Assembly: GCA_964523405.1 (NCBI GenBank)
Contig: CAZGAQ010000017.1
Span: 1 to 64,000 of the forward strand
Length of the DNA: 64,000 nucleotides
Direction: 5' to 3'
DNA from: CAZGAQ01 sp964523405
GTDB taxonomy: Bacteria; Planctomycetota; Phycisphaerae; UBA1845; Fen-1342
This document shows, in pieces, positions 8,377-16,603 of the stretch; the stretch's first letter is position 1, and each line of letters begins with the position of its first letter. The position numbers and the translations under genes are program-made. Under the pieces are notes generated by a model. The model had not been told where the DNA came from and made no database searches. It saw nothing but the letters and a program-made list of their open reading frames with translations.

Positions 8377-8419
8377 AGAGACGCCACTTGCCCCGACGGA
8401 CCCGGTGACCGGGCCGAGG

Positions 8420-9847
8420 CTACATGTGCCCCGGCCAGGTGCCGGGTCCCGCGGCGCCGGCGGCGGCGAGGTAGCCGGAGGACCAGGCCCACTGGAAGTT
8501 GTAGCCGCCGATGCGGCCGTCGACGTCCAGGATTTCGCCGGCGAGGTAGAGGCCGGGGCAGCAGCGGGACTGGAGGGTGGCGGGGTCGACTTCGGCAAGG
8601 GGTACGCCGCCGGCGGTGACTTCCGCGTACTTGTAGCCGCGGCCGGCCGTGACGGGCAGGGGCCACTCGGTCAGGGCGCGGATGAGACGGCGGCGGTCGT
8701 CGCGGGGCAACTGGGCGAGGGGGATGTGGGCGAGGTCGCGCCGGGTGGCGGAGGCGGCGTGCGGGTGGGCGGAAGATGCGGAGGGCGCCGGGTGGCCCGC
8801 GGCCGGCGCCGCGCTGAGCAGCGCATCGGCGACGCGGGCGGGGAGCCAGCGGGCGAGGGCGCTGCGCAGGGCGAGACGGGGTTCGGCGGTGGCGAGGGCG
8901 AGGAGTCGCTGCTCGGCAGAGGCGAAATCGTCGCCGGGGAGGAAGCTCAGCGAGACGCGGGTGTCGAGGCCGGCGGCGCGCGCGCGGTGCCAATGGCGTG
9001 AGGCGTTGAGTGTGACCGGGCCGCTGAGGCCAAAGTGCGTCCAGAGCAGCGCACCGGAGAGTCGAACGGGCTTGTGGCCGGAGGTGTGAACGGTGAGCTC
9101 GGCGGGGTGGCTGACGCCGGAGAGGGCGGCGTGGAAATCGCCGGCGAGGAGGAGTGGATCGAGGGCGGGGGTGGTAGGCACGATGGAATGGCCGAGGCTG
9201 CGGGCGAGGTCGTAGCCGGTGCCGTCGCTGCCGGTCTTGGGCAGGGAGAGACCGCCGGTGGCGAGGAGGACGCGGGTGGCGCGGATGAGGCCATGGGACG
9301 TGTCGAGCATGAAGGCGGTGGCGGCTGGAGGGGTGGAGTTATCGGTGGGCGCGGCGTCGGCTGGGCACGGGCGGCCGGTCGCGTGCAGGGTGTGATCATC
9401 CGGTGACGTGGCGAGGCGGATGGCGGTGACGCGGTGGCCGGTGCGGAGTTGGACATTGCGTTCGCGGGCTTCGGTGAGGAGGGCGTCGAGGACGGTGCGG
9501 GCGTGGTTGGTGTCGGGGAAGAGCTTGCCGTGTTCCTCCTCGTGCAGGGTGACGCCGAGTTCGGCGAAGAAGGCGATGGTTTGCGGGACGGTGAAAGCGG
9601 CAAGAACGCGTTTGATGATGTGCGAGCTGCCGCCGCAAAAGTCGGCGGGCGTCACTGTACGGTTGGTGACGTTACAGCGGCCACCGCCGGCGACGAGGAT
9701 CTTGGCGCCGAGCTTCGTGGCGCCGTCGAGGGCGCAGATGGTCCAGTCGGGGCGCCGGCGAGCGGCCCAGATCGCGGCCATGAGGCCGGCAGCGCCGGCA
9801 CCGACGATGGCGAGATCGCAGGTGGATGTTGCGGGAGTGTCGGACAC
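8420..9847 (-). CDS. BaiN/HI0933-type FAD-dependent oxidoreductase
   Basis: The product has 475 residues, a little longer than the usual 390-420 of this family. The N-terminal dinucleotide-binding motif is VGAGAAGLMAAI (about residues 15-26). The family motif GGGRCNVTN follows at about 54-62, and the C-terminal FAD-binding stretch is LYLAGEILDVDGRIGGYN (about 445). The family comprises flavoproteins of uncertain substrate, related to the bile-acid protein BaiN and to YhiN. The extra length is a low-complexity Pro/Ala/His insertion near residue 350 (AAPAAGHPAPSASSAHPHAA). The start is GTG at 9847 with no strong ribosome site; the next in-frame ATG would remove the nucleotide-binding motif. Just upstream lies a degenerate R1 repeat. 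Confidence 0.85.
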   Translation of the reverse strand: MSDTPATSTCDLAIVGAGAAGLMAAIWAARRRPDWTICALDGATKLGAKILVAGGGRCNVTNRTVTPADFCGGSSHIIKRVLAAFTVPQTIAFFAELGVTLHEEEHGKLFPDTNHARTVLDALLTEARERNVQLRTGHRVTAIRLATSPDDHTLHATGRPCPADAAPTDNSTPPAATAFMLDTSHGLIRATRVLLATGGLSLPKTGSDGTGYDLARSLGHSIVPTTPALDPLLLAGDFHAALSGVSHPAELTVHTSGHKPVRLSGALLWTHFGLSGPVTLNASRHWHRARAAGLDTRVSLSFLPGDDFASAEQRLLALATAEPRLALRSALARWLPARVADALLSAAPAAGHPAPSASSAHPHAASATRRDLAHIPLAQLPRDDRRRLIRALTEWPLPVTAGRGYKYAEVTAGGVPLAEVDPATLQSRCCPGLYLAGEILDVDGRIGGYNFQWAWSSGYLAAAGAAGPGTWPGHM

Positions 9848-9872
9848 GACGGGATGGTAGCGGGGGAGGGGG

Positions 9873-10036
9873 GAGTTGCGAATAGCGAGGAGCGAGCGAA
9901 GGCGGGAAGGAGCATTGCGAAGAGCGAAGAGCGAGCAACGGAACAGAAGCTGTCAGCCGTGAGTTGTCAGTCATCAACCGGGGGGCTGCCGTGGGCGGAG
10001 GCAGATTCCTCCGTTGTCGCACTCCCTCGGAATGAC
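9873..10036. repeat. Degenerate R1 repeat with word-like repeats
   Basis: It contains gcgaatagcgaggagcgagc and gcgaagagcgaagagcgagc phrases, then a gctgtcagccgtgagttgtc phrase, then the R1 ending gcagattcctccg...ccctcggaatgac. Compared with the other R1 copies the middle has been replaced, which shows the blocks are modular. Confidence 0.7.
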
Positions 10037-10104
10037 GGGGCGGGGGGGGGCGGAATGGCGGCGCGGGAGGCGGAAGGCCGGGCGATGGTGTGCCAAGCCG
10101 GTGG

Positions 10105-10560
10105 CTAGGTCTGGGGCAGGTGCTTGATGGGGGTCAGGCCGGGAACATCGGGCATGGGGGGGGCAACGGGGACGGCCTTGGTGCGCGGGGCGGTGGCGCA
10201 GGACTGCTGCGCTGTCGCGGTGTCGAGGGCGTCGGGCGTATCGGACTCGAATTTGATCGCGATGCGACGTGTGAGGCCGATGGACTCGTCATGGCGCAGG
10301 ACGCGGCCGAAGCGGGGGAGCGGGGGCGCGCCCTCGCGGACGGTGCGGTCGTGGGTCTGCATTTCGGCGAATTCGAGGCGCTGGCCGACGGCGGGGGTTG
10401 TGTCGCTTGGGGTGAGGAGCGCGGCGCCGCCGGCGGCGATGTCGAGCATCCAGCCGCTGGTACGGCGGGGGCTCTCGGCGGGGCGGAGCCATACGGCGAA
10501 GGCGGCGGGGACGCGTGGGTCGTGGCGACGCTCGGGGTGGCGGGCAGCAGGTTGCGACAC
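10105..10560 (-). CDS. PilZ domain protein
   Basis: The product has 151 residues. The GTG start at 10560 has AAAGGAA about nine bases upstream. The N-terminal half shows the PilZ pattern: a basic RRHDPR (RxxxR-like motif) at about residues 11-16, then GWMLDIAAGGAALL at about 36-49, a variant of the D/NxSxxG motif. PilZ domains bind cyclic di-GMP and regulate motility, exopolysaccharide or envelope processes. Here the serine of the second motif is alanine, so nucleotide binding cannot be assumed. The C-terminal 40 residues are Pro/Ala/Thr-rich and probably disordered. It is divergent from trmB, with 124 bases between the start codons. Confidence 0.75.
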   Translation of the reverse strand: MSQPAARHPERRHDPRVPAAFAVWLRPAESPRRTSGWMLDIAAGGAALLTPSDTTPAVGQRLEFAEMQTHDRTVREGAPPLPRFGRVLRHDESIGLTRRIAIKFESDTPDALDTATAQQSCATAPRTKAVPVAPPMPDVPGLTPIKHLPQT

Positions 10561-10684
10561 GGCGCACGTTCCTTTAGAAAGGCCAGCGTGGGGCCGGTGG
10601 ACCGGCCCGTATGGTTCTCATCGGCCGGCCGCGCGCGTGTGCTTCAGGACGGGCGGGCGCGAGCCGGTGCGAGCGTGAGTGGGC

Positions 10685-11287
10685 ATGGAGAGTCGGCCGA
10701 TTGCCGTTGAACTGGGGGAACTCCAGGGCTTGGCCTGGGCGAGTTTTTTTGGGAACTCCCGGCCGGTGGAGCTGGAGGTAGGCACGGGGAAAGCGGCGTT
10801 TCTGCTGCGTCGGGCGCGCGCCCGGCCGGAAAGGAACTTCCTGGGGATTGAGTGGGCCAACGAGTTCTACAAGTATGCAGTGGATCGGATGGAGCGGTGG
10901 AAGGTGCCGAACGTGCGGATGTTGCGCACGGACGCGACGCATTTTGTGAGGGTGGTGTGTCCGCGGGAGTCGCTGACGGCGCTGCACGTGTATCACCCGG
11001 ACCCGTGGCCGAAGCGGCGGCACTGGAAGCGGCGGTTCTTTCAGCCGGTGGTGGTGGAGGCGGCGGTAGGGTGTCTGGTGCATGGAGGGCACTGGGCGGT
11101 ACAGACGGATCATGCGGAGTATTTCGAGGTGATCGGGAGCCTGCTGCGGGGGCACCCAGAGCTGGAGGAAGTGCCGTTTGACGATCCGGAATTCGGGGTC
11201 GAGGCGGCACGGCTGGGGACGAACTTCGAGATCAAGTACTTGAAGGAAGGGCGGCGGATTTATCAGATGGCGGTGAAGCGGCGGTGA
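10685..11287 (+). CDS. trmB: tRNA (guanine-N7-)-methyltransferase
   Basis: TrmB transfers a methyl group from S-adenosylmethionine to N7 of guanine 46 in tRNA. The product has 200 residues from the ATG at 10685; a GTG six bases earlier (10679) is also possible. The SAM-binding motif ELEVGTGKAAFLL is at about residues 30-42. The family signature YHPDPWPKRRHWKRRF is at about 107-122, close to the canonical FPDPWPKKRHxKRR. The C-terminal part has the usual TDH phrase and a long strand-helix ending. It is followed by the YebC/PmpR gene on the same strand after 82 bases that contain a short CGCGCG hairpin. Confidence 0.93.
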   Translation: MESRPIAVELGELQGLAWASFFGNSRPVELEVGTGKAAFLLRRARARPERNFLGIEWANEFYKYAVDRMERWKVPNVRMLRTDATHFVRVVCPRESLTALHVYHPDPWPKRRHWKRRFFQPVVVEAAVGCLVHGGHWAVQTDHAEYFEVIGSLLRGHPELEEVPFDDPEFGVEAARLGTNFEIKYLKEGRRIYQMAVKRR

Positions 11288-11369
11288 GACGGCGCGCGGC
11301 TTCGCGCGGGGACGGCTTTCGCGTACAATGCATGCTGGAACAAGCCTTTACGCGGAAAGGGAACGGCCT

Positions 11370-12122
11370 ATGTCGGGACATTCACACTGGGCTCGGATCA
11401 AGCGTGCCAAGGGTGCCAACGATGCGAAGCGCGGCCGGCAATGGAGTCGGCTGTCGCGGGCGATCATCGTGGCGGCCCGGGCGGGGGGTGGGGATCCGGA
11501 CATGAATCTGACGCTGCGGTACGCCATCGACGCAGCGCGCGATGCCAACATGCCCAAGGACACGATCGAGCGGGCGATCAAGAAGGGCAGCGGTGACGGC
11601 GGCGGGGTGGCATACGAGGAACTGATCTTCGAAGGGTACGGACCGGGTGGGGCGGCGATCCTGTGCATCTGCCTGACGGACAACCGCAATCGGACGGCGC
11701 CGGAGATCAAGAAGATCTTCGAGATGCGCAACGGGAAGCTGGGGCAGGCGAACTCGGTAGCGCGGATGTTCACGAAGCGGGGGGTATTCATTGTGTCGGC
11801 CGAGCAGGCGGACGAGGACACACTGACGAACATCGCGCTGGAGGTTGGCGCGGAGGACGTGAAGTCCCTGGGCGACGCGTTTGAGTTGACGTGCGACCCG
11901 GGTACGTACAACAAGCTGCGGCAGGCGCTGGAAGCAGCCAAGATCAAACCGGAGAGTGCCGAGCTGTCCATGATTGCGTCCACGACGGTCGAGCTGACCG
12001 GCGGCGACGCCGAGAAGATGCTGAAGCTGATCGAGGCGCTCGAAGAGCACGAAGACACGCAGAACGTGCACAGCAACTTCGGCATCTCCGAGGAAGAATT
12101 GAACCGGCTGGCGGCGCAGTAG
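11370..12122 (+). CDS. YebC/PmpR family transcriptional regulator
   Basis: The product has 250 residues, the family's normal length. The N-terminus MSGHSHWARIKRAKGANDAK is the hallmark of the family. The three domains follow in order, including KDTIERAIKKG (about residue 66) and the Glu-rich end IEALEEHEDTQNVHSNF. YebC/PmpR proteins act as DNA-binding regulators and have also been reported to relieve ribosome stalling at proline runs. The ATG at 11370 is preceded by a GGAAAGGGA stretch. A TACAAT at 11324-11329 could be a -10 box but lacks a clear -35 partner. It is followed after about 100 bases by a lipoprotein gene on the same strand. Confidence 0.93.
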   Translation: MSGHSHWARIKRAKGANDAKRGRQWSRLSRAIIVAARAGGGDPDMNLTLRYAIDAARDANMPKDTIERAIKKGSGDGGGVAYEELIFEGYGPGGAAILCICLTDNRNRTAPEIKKIFEMRNGKLGQANSVARMFTKRGVFIVSAEQADEDTLTNIALEVGAEDVKSLGDAFELTCDPGTYNKLRQALEAAKIKPESAELSMIASTTVELTGGDAEKMLKLIEALEEHEDTQNVHSNFGISEEELNRLAAQ

Positions 12123-12221
12123 CCAACCGGCGCGGGCCTGGGCGGGTGTTTGGCGGCCGAGCCCGGTGGGGGACGGGCGGCCGCGGGTGCGGCAGAGGGT
12201 GCGAATGCGGAGGGTAGCGCG

Positions 12222-12761
12222 ATGGCGTGGAAGGTGTGGGTCGGGCTGCCGGTGCTGACGGTGGCGGCGCTGCTGAACACGGGGTGCTTCACGCTGGTGA
12301 AGCAGGCGTATAGCGAGGTGCGCGGGGCGCAGGGGGATTTCCGACTGATCAGCGAGCGGTCCGGGCCAGGGCCGGGGGCGGTGGAGTTTCGGCCGATCAC
12401 GACGACGCTGGGCCGTTTGACGCCGGCGGCGGTGATGCGGGCGTACGACCGGTGCGCGAACCTGGCGGCGGCGCGGCTGCGGGGCGGGTCGGGGGAGGAG
12501 CGCGCGCGGCTGATCGTGGACAGCGAGCTGGTGTACTTTCAGCGGAAGGGGCTGCTGAGCGGGGCGCAGCTGCTGGTGCGGGTGAGGCTGCAGAGCGCGG
12601 GGGAGGGGATCATCGATGGCCTCGTGGTGGCGGAGAGCAATTCATTCCGCGAAGGGGACGAGGATGCGTTGGCGCAGGCGGCGGTCGACGCGATCAGCCG
12701 GTACCTAGCAGCGCGACGCCCGGTGACCTCCGGCGAGCGCGAGCGAAGCACATCACCATAG
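12222..12761 (+). CDS. Putative small lipoprotein
   Basis: The product has 179 residues. The ATG at 12222 has GGAGGG seven bases upstream. The N-terminus is a hydrophobic signal (VWVGLPVLTVAALLNTGC) that ends in a Cys; the residues before it (L-N-T-G-C) are a loose lipobox, so lipidation is likely but not certain. The mature part has no recognised domain. It contains an Arg/Ala-rich helix region (about residues 70-100) and a probable beta segment with SGAQLLVRVRLQSAG. The gene follows the YebC gene on the same strand and is convergent with the glycosyltransferase gene: its stop codon at 12759-12761 is three bases from the opposite stop codon. Confidence 0.65.
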   Translation: MAWKVWVGLPVLTVAALLNTGCFTLVKQAYSEVRGAQGDFRLISERSGPGPGAVEFRPITTTLGRLTPAAVMRAYDRCANLAAARLRGGSGEERARLIVDSELVYFQRKGLLSGAQLLVRVRLQSAGEGIIDGLVVAESNSFREGDEDALAQAAVDAISRYLAARRPVTSGERERSTSP

Positions 12762-12764
12762 CAG

Positions 12765-14576
12765 CTAGCGCCGGCGCAGGGCGACGAGGTAGGTGGTGGA
12801 AGCGGGGCGGTCGCAGCGCCAGCCGGTGAAACGCTCGAGGTGGGCGCCCGCAAGGTCGGGGGCGAGATCAGCGTACTGCGATTCATCGAGGATGAGAGCG
12901 TCGGGGGTGCCGGTGTGCCAGAGCATGCGGGCTTCGGCGATGCGGCCGGACTGTGCGACGTCGGGGGAGAGGGGCGGGGGACTCTGTGATTGGACCTGGC
13001 GCACGAGCGACGCGAAGCGGAGGTGCCAGAGGTCGGACCAGTCCATGACGAGCGGGGGACGGTCGTCGTCGCTCGTGACGCCGAGCTCACGCCAAGCCAG
13101 GCCGGCCCGTGCGAGATAGAAGGGCAGGCTGGGCGCGGAGACGGGGCAGGCGACGATGACGGTGGTGGCGGTGGGGACGTGGGCGGCGACGTACTGCGCA
13201 ACGCGGCGCGTGACGGCGCGCTGGGACTCGAAGCCGGGGATGACGAGCAGCCAGATCAGGATGTACGACGCGAGCGTGCCGAGGAGCGTGGCGTGCAGTG
13301 CGGCGCGCGGCGCGCTGCGCGTGTGGAAGTACCAGACGAGGGCGCCGGTGGTGACGAGCGCCGCGGCCGGGACGAGGCCGACGAAGCGGGCCCAGGGCGC
13401 AGCGAGCAGGACCGTGGCAGCGCTGACTGCGACGGCGGCGACGAAGGTGCCGACGAGGACGATCGTTGCACCGGCGCGGAGGGTGCGGCTGCGCGACCAG
13501 GTGAGGCGGCCGGCGAGGGGCTGGGCGAGGAGCAGGGCGAGGGGGGGGAAGGCGCCGAGGATGTAGGTGGGGAGCTTGCTCGTGGGGAGTTCCCAGAGGA
13601 GCCAGCCGCCGAAGAGCCAGCTTGCCAGCAGGACGTAGCGATGTTGGCGGCGGCGCAGGCCGCGCCAGGCGGCGCGGAGGCCGGGGAGGAAGTAGGTGGT
13701 CCAGGGGATGAGCAGGCCGAAGAGCAGGAGGAAGTAGGTACCCGGTGGGCCCTGCTGGCCGAAGACGGAGCCGCCGGCGCGGCGAAGGATGTACCACCAG
13801 GCGAGGAAGAGGACGTAGCGCTGCTGGTCTTCCTGCCAGGCGAGCCAGCCCCAGACGGCCAGCGGTGCGAGGGCCAGGGGGAGGCCGAACCAGGGATGGA
13901 GGTGGATGAGGTTGCGGCGGCGCGGGTGGAAGATGAGGAGGAAGAGGAACATGCCGCCGACGAGGATGAGGATGGGCGGGCCCTTGGCGAGGACGCCGAG
14001 CGCGACGGCCATCCAGAGGATGGCGGTCATGGTCCAGGCGGGGCGGACCATGGCGCGGAGCAGGGCGAGTGCGGCGACGGTCTGGCAGAGCAGGAGGACG
14101 CCGTCGGTGAGGGCGATCTTGCCGAGGGTGAGGACGAAGGGGAGGGTGGCGAGGATGAGGGCGGCGAGCTGGGCGCCGCGCCGGCCGGCGAGGAAGCGGC
14201 CGCCGTAGGCGACGACGGCGAGGGTGGCGAGGATGGCGAGGGTGCTGGGGAGCCGCAGGGCGAATTCGTTGATGCCGAAAACGGTGTAGGAGGCGGCGAT
14301 GAGCCAGAAGTGGAGCGGGGGTTTGCGATGGGGCTGCGAATTGGGGAAATCCGGGACGGTCCAGTGGTCGTTGACGAGCATGTCGCGGGCGAAACCGGCG
14401 TAGGCGGCCTCGTCCTGGTCCCAGACGGCGGTGGTGGCGTTGCCGAGGAAGAGGGCGAGGGCGAGGAGGGTGAGGACGGTGGCCCAAGCCCAGGGGGTGG
14501 CGAAGAGGGGGGGCGCGCCGGATGCGGCGGGCAGTGCCAGCGGGCGCGGGGATGTTTGGTCGGAGACGCTAGCCAT
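12765..14576 (-). CDS. ArnT-like glycosyltransferase, family 39 (GT-C)
   Basis: The product has 603 residues. It is a polytopic membrane protein with about eleven hydrophobic segments and a soluble C-terminal domain from about residue 470. The first periplasmic loop holds WDQDEAAYAGFARDML (about residue 49), the acidic metal/donor-binding motif of family 39 transferases. The phrase PHRKPPLHFWL follows, as in ArnT and related enzymes. Such enzymes transfer a sugar from a polyprenyl-phosphate carrier to a lipid or protein at the outer face of the inner membrane; the substrate is unknown here. The ATG at 14576 was chosen as the first Met before the first membrane segment; its ribosome site is weak. 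Upstream in-frame sequence is low-complexity and probably untranslated. Confidence 0.85.
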   Translation of the reverse strand: MASVSDQTSPRPLALPAASGAPPLFATPWAWATVLTLLALALFLGNATTAVWDQDEAAYAGFARDMLVNDHWTVPDFPNSQPHRKPPLHFWLIAASYTVFGINEFALRLPSTLAILATLAVVAYGGRFLAGRRGAQLAALILATLPFVLTLGKIALTDGVLLLCQTVAALALLRAMVRPAWTMTAILWMAVALGVLAKGPPILILVGGMFLFLLIFHPRRRNLIHLHPWFGLPLALAPLAVWGWLAWQEDQQRYVLFLAWWYILRRAGGSVFGQQGPPGTYFLLLFGLLIPWTTYFLPGLRAAWRGLRRRQHRYVLLASWLFGGWLLWELPTSKLPTYILGAFPPLALLLAQPLAGRLTWSRSRTLRAGATIVLVGTFVAAVAVSAATVLLAAPWARFVGLVPAAALVTTGALVWYFHTRSAPRAALHATLLGTLASYILIWLLVIPGFESQRAVTRRVAQYVAAHVPTATTVIVACPVSAPSLPFYLARAGLAWRELGVTSDDDRPPLVMDWSDLWHLRFASLVRQVQSQSPPPLSPDVAQSGRIAEARMLWHTGTPDALILDESQYADLAPDLAGAHLERFTGWRCDRPASTTYLVALRRR

Positions 14577-15529
14577 GCGGGCAGAGTACGGTGGGCGGGT
14601 GCGGGTGGGCAAGGTGCGCAGAGGAGGCCGGGAGCGGGCAAGGTGCGCGGGGGAAGCGGGCAAGTGACAAAGTAACCAGGTGACAAGGGGGAGCGTGCAC
14701 ACGGGGAGAGTGAAAACGTGCAAACGTGAAAAGGTGAAAACGACCGCAGCGCGGACCGTGCGCGGTTCGCGTTGCGCCAGTCGAAGATGACCAAATGTTT
14801 CCTTGGGGGGAGCCCTACTTGGTCATCTTCGATATCGGGATGTTGGGCAAAAGAAGTGACAAGGTAGGCAAGTAACAAGGTGACAACGGGAGCGCGGCCG
14901 GAGGGTGGCGAGGTTGGCAAGGTTGCCAGGCGGGGATTGAGGGACTGAGGGATTAAGGGATTGAGGGGCAGAGCGTGCGCGGTTCGCGGGGCGTGAGGGG
15001 AAGGTTGCCAAGATTGCCAGAGTGCGCGTGCCCTAGTTGGCAACCTTGGGTTATTGGGACGCGGCAATCGGGTGGGACGGTGGGGAGGTGGGAAGGTGGG
15101 AAGGGAGCCCGAAGTCAGAAGTGCGAAGGTGGAAGTCAGAAGTTGGGACGGAGAGGAGTACAAACGTGCACCGGTGAGAACGTGAAGACGGGGGTTGGGG
15201 GCGGGGGGGCGTTCTAGGACGGCACGAGTTCATAGAACAAGGATGACACACGGATGGGACGCGGGCGAGGGCGGAACGGGGAGTTGCGGGTGGCGAGCGG
15301 CCAAGGGCGGGTTGTGGCGGAGGGTGGCGGAGAAGGCGGCGGGTTGCGGGTGCGGAGCGGCGGGCGGAGAAGCGGCAAGGGGGCGGGGATCGGCGGGCGC
15401 GGGCGTTGAGCGCACGGGCTGCTTGTGGCAGACTGGTTGTGACGTACGAGAGGACCGGGAGAGAGCAGGTTCGGACAACCCGGGCGGTGCCCGTGGGGGT
15501 AGCCCGCAGAAACGCAGGAGAACCGTGTC
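14577..15529. repeat. Intergenic region made of word-like repeats
   Basis: This stretch of about 950 bases has no convincing gene. It is composed of short, similar phrases: gtgacaaagtaaccaggtga (14660s), gtgaaaacgtgcaaacgtga (14710-14742, repeated exactly after nuoA), gggactgagggattaaggga (14940s), gggaaggtgggaagg and gaagtcagaagtgcgaagg (15080-15150). It also contains a 14-bp inverted repeat at 14781-14832. The last 40 bases before 15530 carry the ribosome site of the next gene. Confidence 0.7.
14781..14832. repeat. 14-bp perfect inverted repeat
   Basis: TCGAAGATGACCAA (14781-14794) and TTGGTCATCTTCGA (14819-14832) form a perfect 14-bp inverted repeat separated by 24 bases. It lies inside a repeat-rich gap, so it may be the tips of another small element and not a terminator; no T run follows. 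Confidence 0.65.
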
Positions 15530-16603
15530 ATGGCATACCGCAAGCTCAGCCTGGTTGGCACGGTCCTGCTGCTCGGGTTCTGTGGCGGGTGCGGCTCGGC
15601 GAGCACAAACACAAGCCCTGCCGCCCGGTCGGTCCCTTGGGTGGGGCGGGGCGGCGGGTTTGCAGAATGGGGTTGTGGTGGCGACTTCGTGTACGCGCAG
15701 TCGCTCGAACCGCCTGCACTGGAGGTCATGCAGTGGCGAAATGGGACGCTGGAGAAATGCGGTGAGCTAGCGTTCGAGCAGCGCATGCATCCTGTGTGCA
15801 CTGCCACTGCGCGCATGGTGTGCTGCAGGCTGGGCCAGCCCGTCGGCGCGCCGGCGGTGCTTGAGATGAGCAACTTGCCTGATGGGTCCACTTGCGAACA
15901 CGTACCGTGCCCCGGAGGATGGCGCTGCCCCGTCATGAGTCCCAGTCGCAACGGGGTGTACGTTGCCATGGCGAGCCGAGAAAGAATATCGAGGCCCCCT
16001 CCGGAACACGATCCGAAGAAGGAGCGAATGAACGTCGGCCTGATCGGCCCCGGTATCGATAGCGTCTGCTGGAAGGTGATCCTGTCGGGGACAGGAGCAG
16101 AGACCGACATCCGAAGTGCGGTTCCCTCGGATGACGGCACCTTCGTCGCAGTTGCAGCTTGGGAGGGCGGTGTCGCGATGGTCGATATGCAGGCGGGCCA
16201 GGAGTTATGGAGTATCAAGCCCGGCTCGAACGCCGTGCAGTACGTAGCCTTCTCGCCGGACAGCAAGATCGTGTACGCCGGCGGCACTGAGGGGGTTGTC
16301 TACGGCATGGATATTGCCACCGGTAAGGTGCTGTCGAAGTGGTATGCGACGAGCAGTGGGCGTGAGGAGTACGGCGAGCGCATCTCCTGCCTGGCGGTCA
16401 GTCCGGACGGGCGCTGGGTGGCGGCCGGCACGGGACCGAGTGGACTGGTCTACGTTGGGTCCACGGCGACGAATAAGCTGGTTCGCGTGCTGAATCACGG
16501 CGGAGGCACAATCGCCTTAGTTCACTTTTCGCCGGACTCGCAGGCGCTGGCGTCCTTTGTCCCGGGCGCGCTGAAGGTCTGGAAGGTCAGCGAGTGGAAG
16601 TAG
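15530..16603 (+). CDS. WD40-like beta-propeller lipoprotein
   Basis: The product has 357 residues. The ATG at 15530 has AGGAG nine bases upstream. The signal sequence LVGTVLLLGFCGGC (to about residue 21) ends at a likely lipid-modified Cys, followed by a Ser/Thr linker. The C-terminal two thirds contains WD40/YVTN-like blades: VAFSPDSKIVYAGGTEGVV, LAVSPDGRWVAAGTG and VHFSPDSQALASF at intervals of about 50 residues. Fewer blades are visible than a full propeller needs, so the N-terminal part may supply degenerate ones. The likely role is a surface or periplasmic scaffold; no enzyme motif is seen. The gene is isolated, with repeat-rich spacers on both sides. Confidence 0.75.
   Translation: MAYRKLSLVGTVLLLGFCGGCGSASTNTSPAARSVPWVGRGGGFAEWGCGGDFVYAQSLEPPALEVMQWRNGTLEKCGELAFEQRMHPVCTATARMVCCRLGQPVGAPAVLEMSNLPDGSTCEHVPCPGGWRCPVMSPSRNGVYVAMASRERISRPPPEHDPKKERMNVGLIGPGIDSVCWKVILSGTGAETDIRSAVPSDDGTFVAVAAWEGGVAMVDMQAGQELWSIKPGSNAVQYVAFSPDSKIVYAGGTEGVVYGMDIATGKVLSKWYATSSGREEYGERISCLAVSPDGRWVAAGTGPSGLVYVGSTATNKLVRVLNHGGGTIALVHFSPDSQALASFVPGALKVWKVSEWK

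Noticed and set aside
12990..14675. Long acidic plus-strand frame opposite the ArnT-like gene
   Set aside because: It is antisense to a clear membrane glycosyltransferase, has a Gly/Glu/Asp-only composition and no ribosome site; high GC keeps the frame open.
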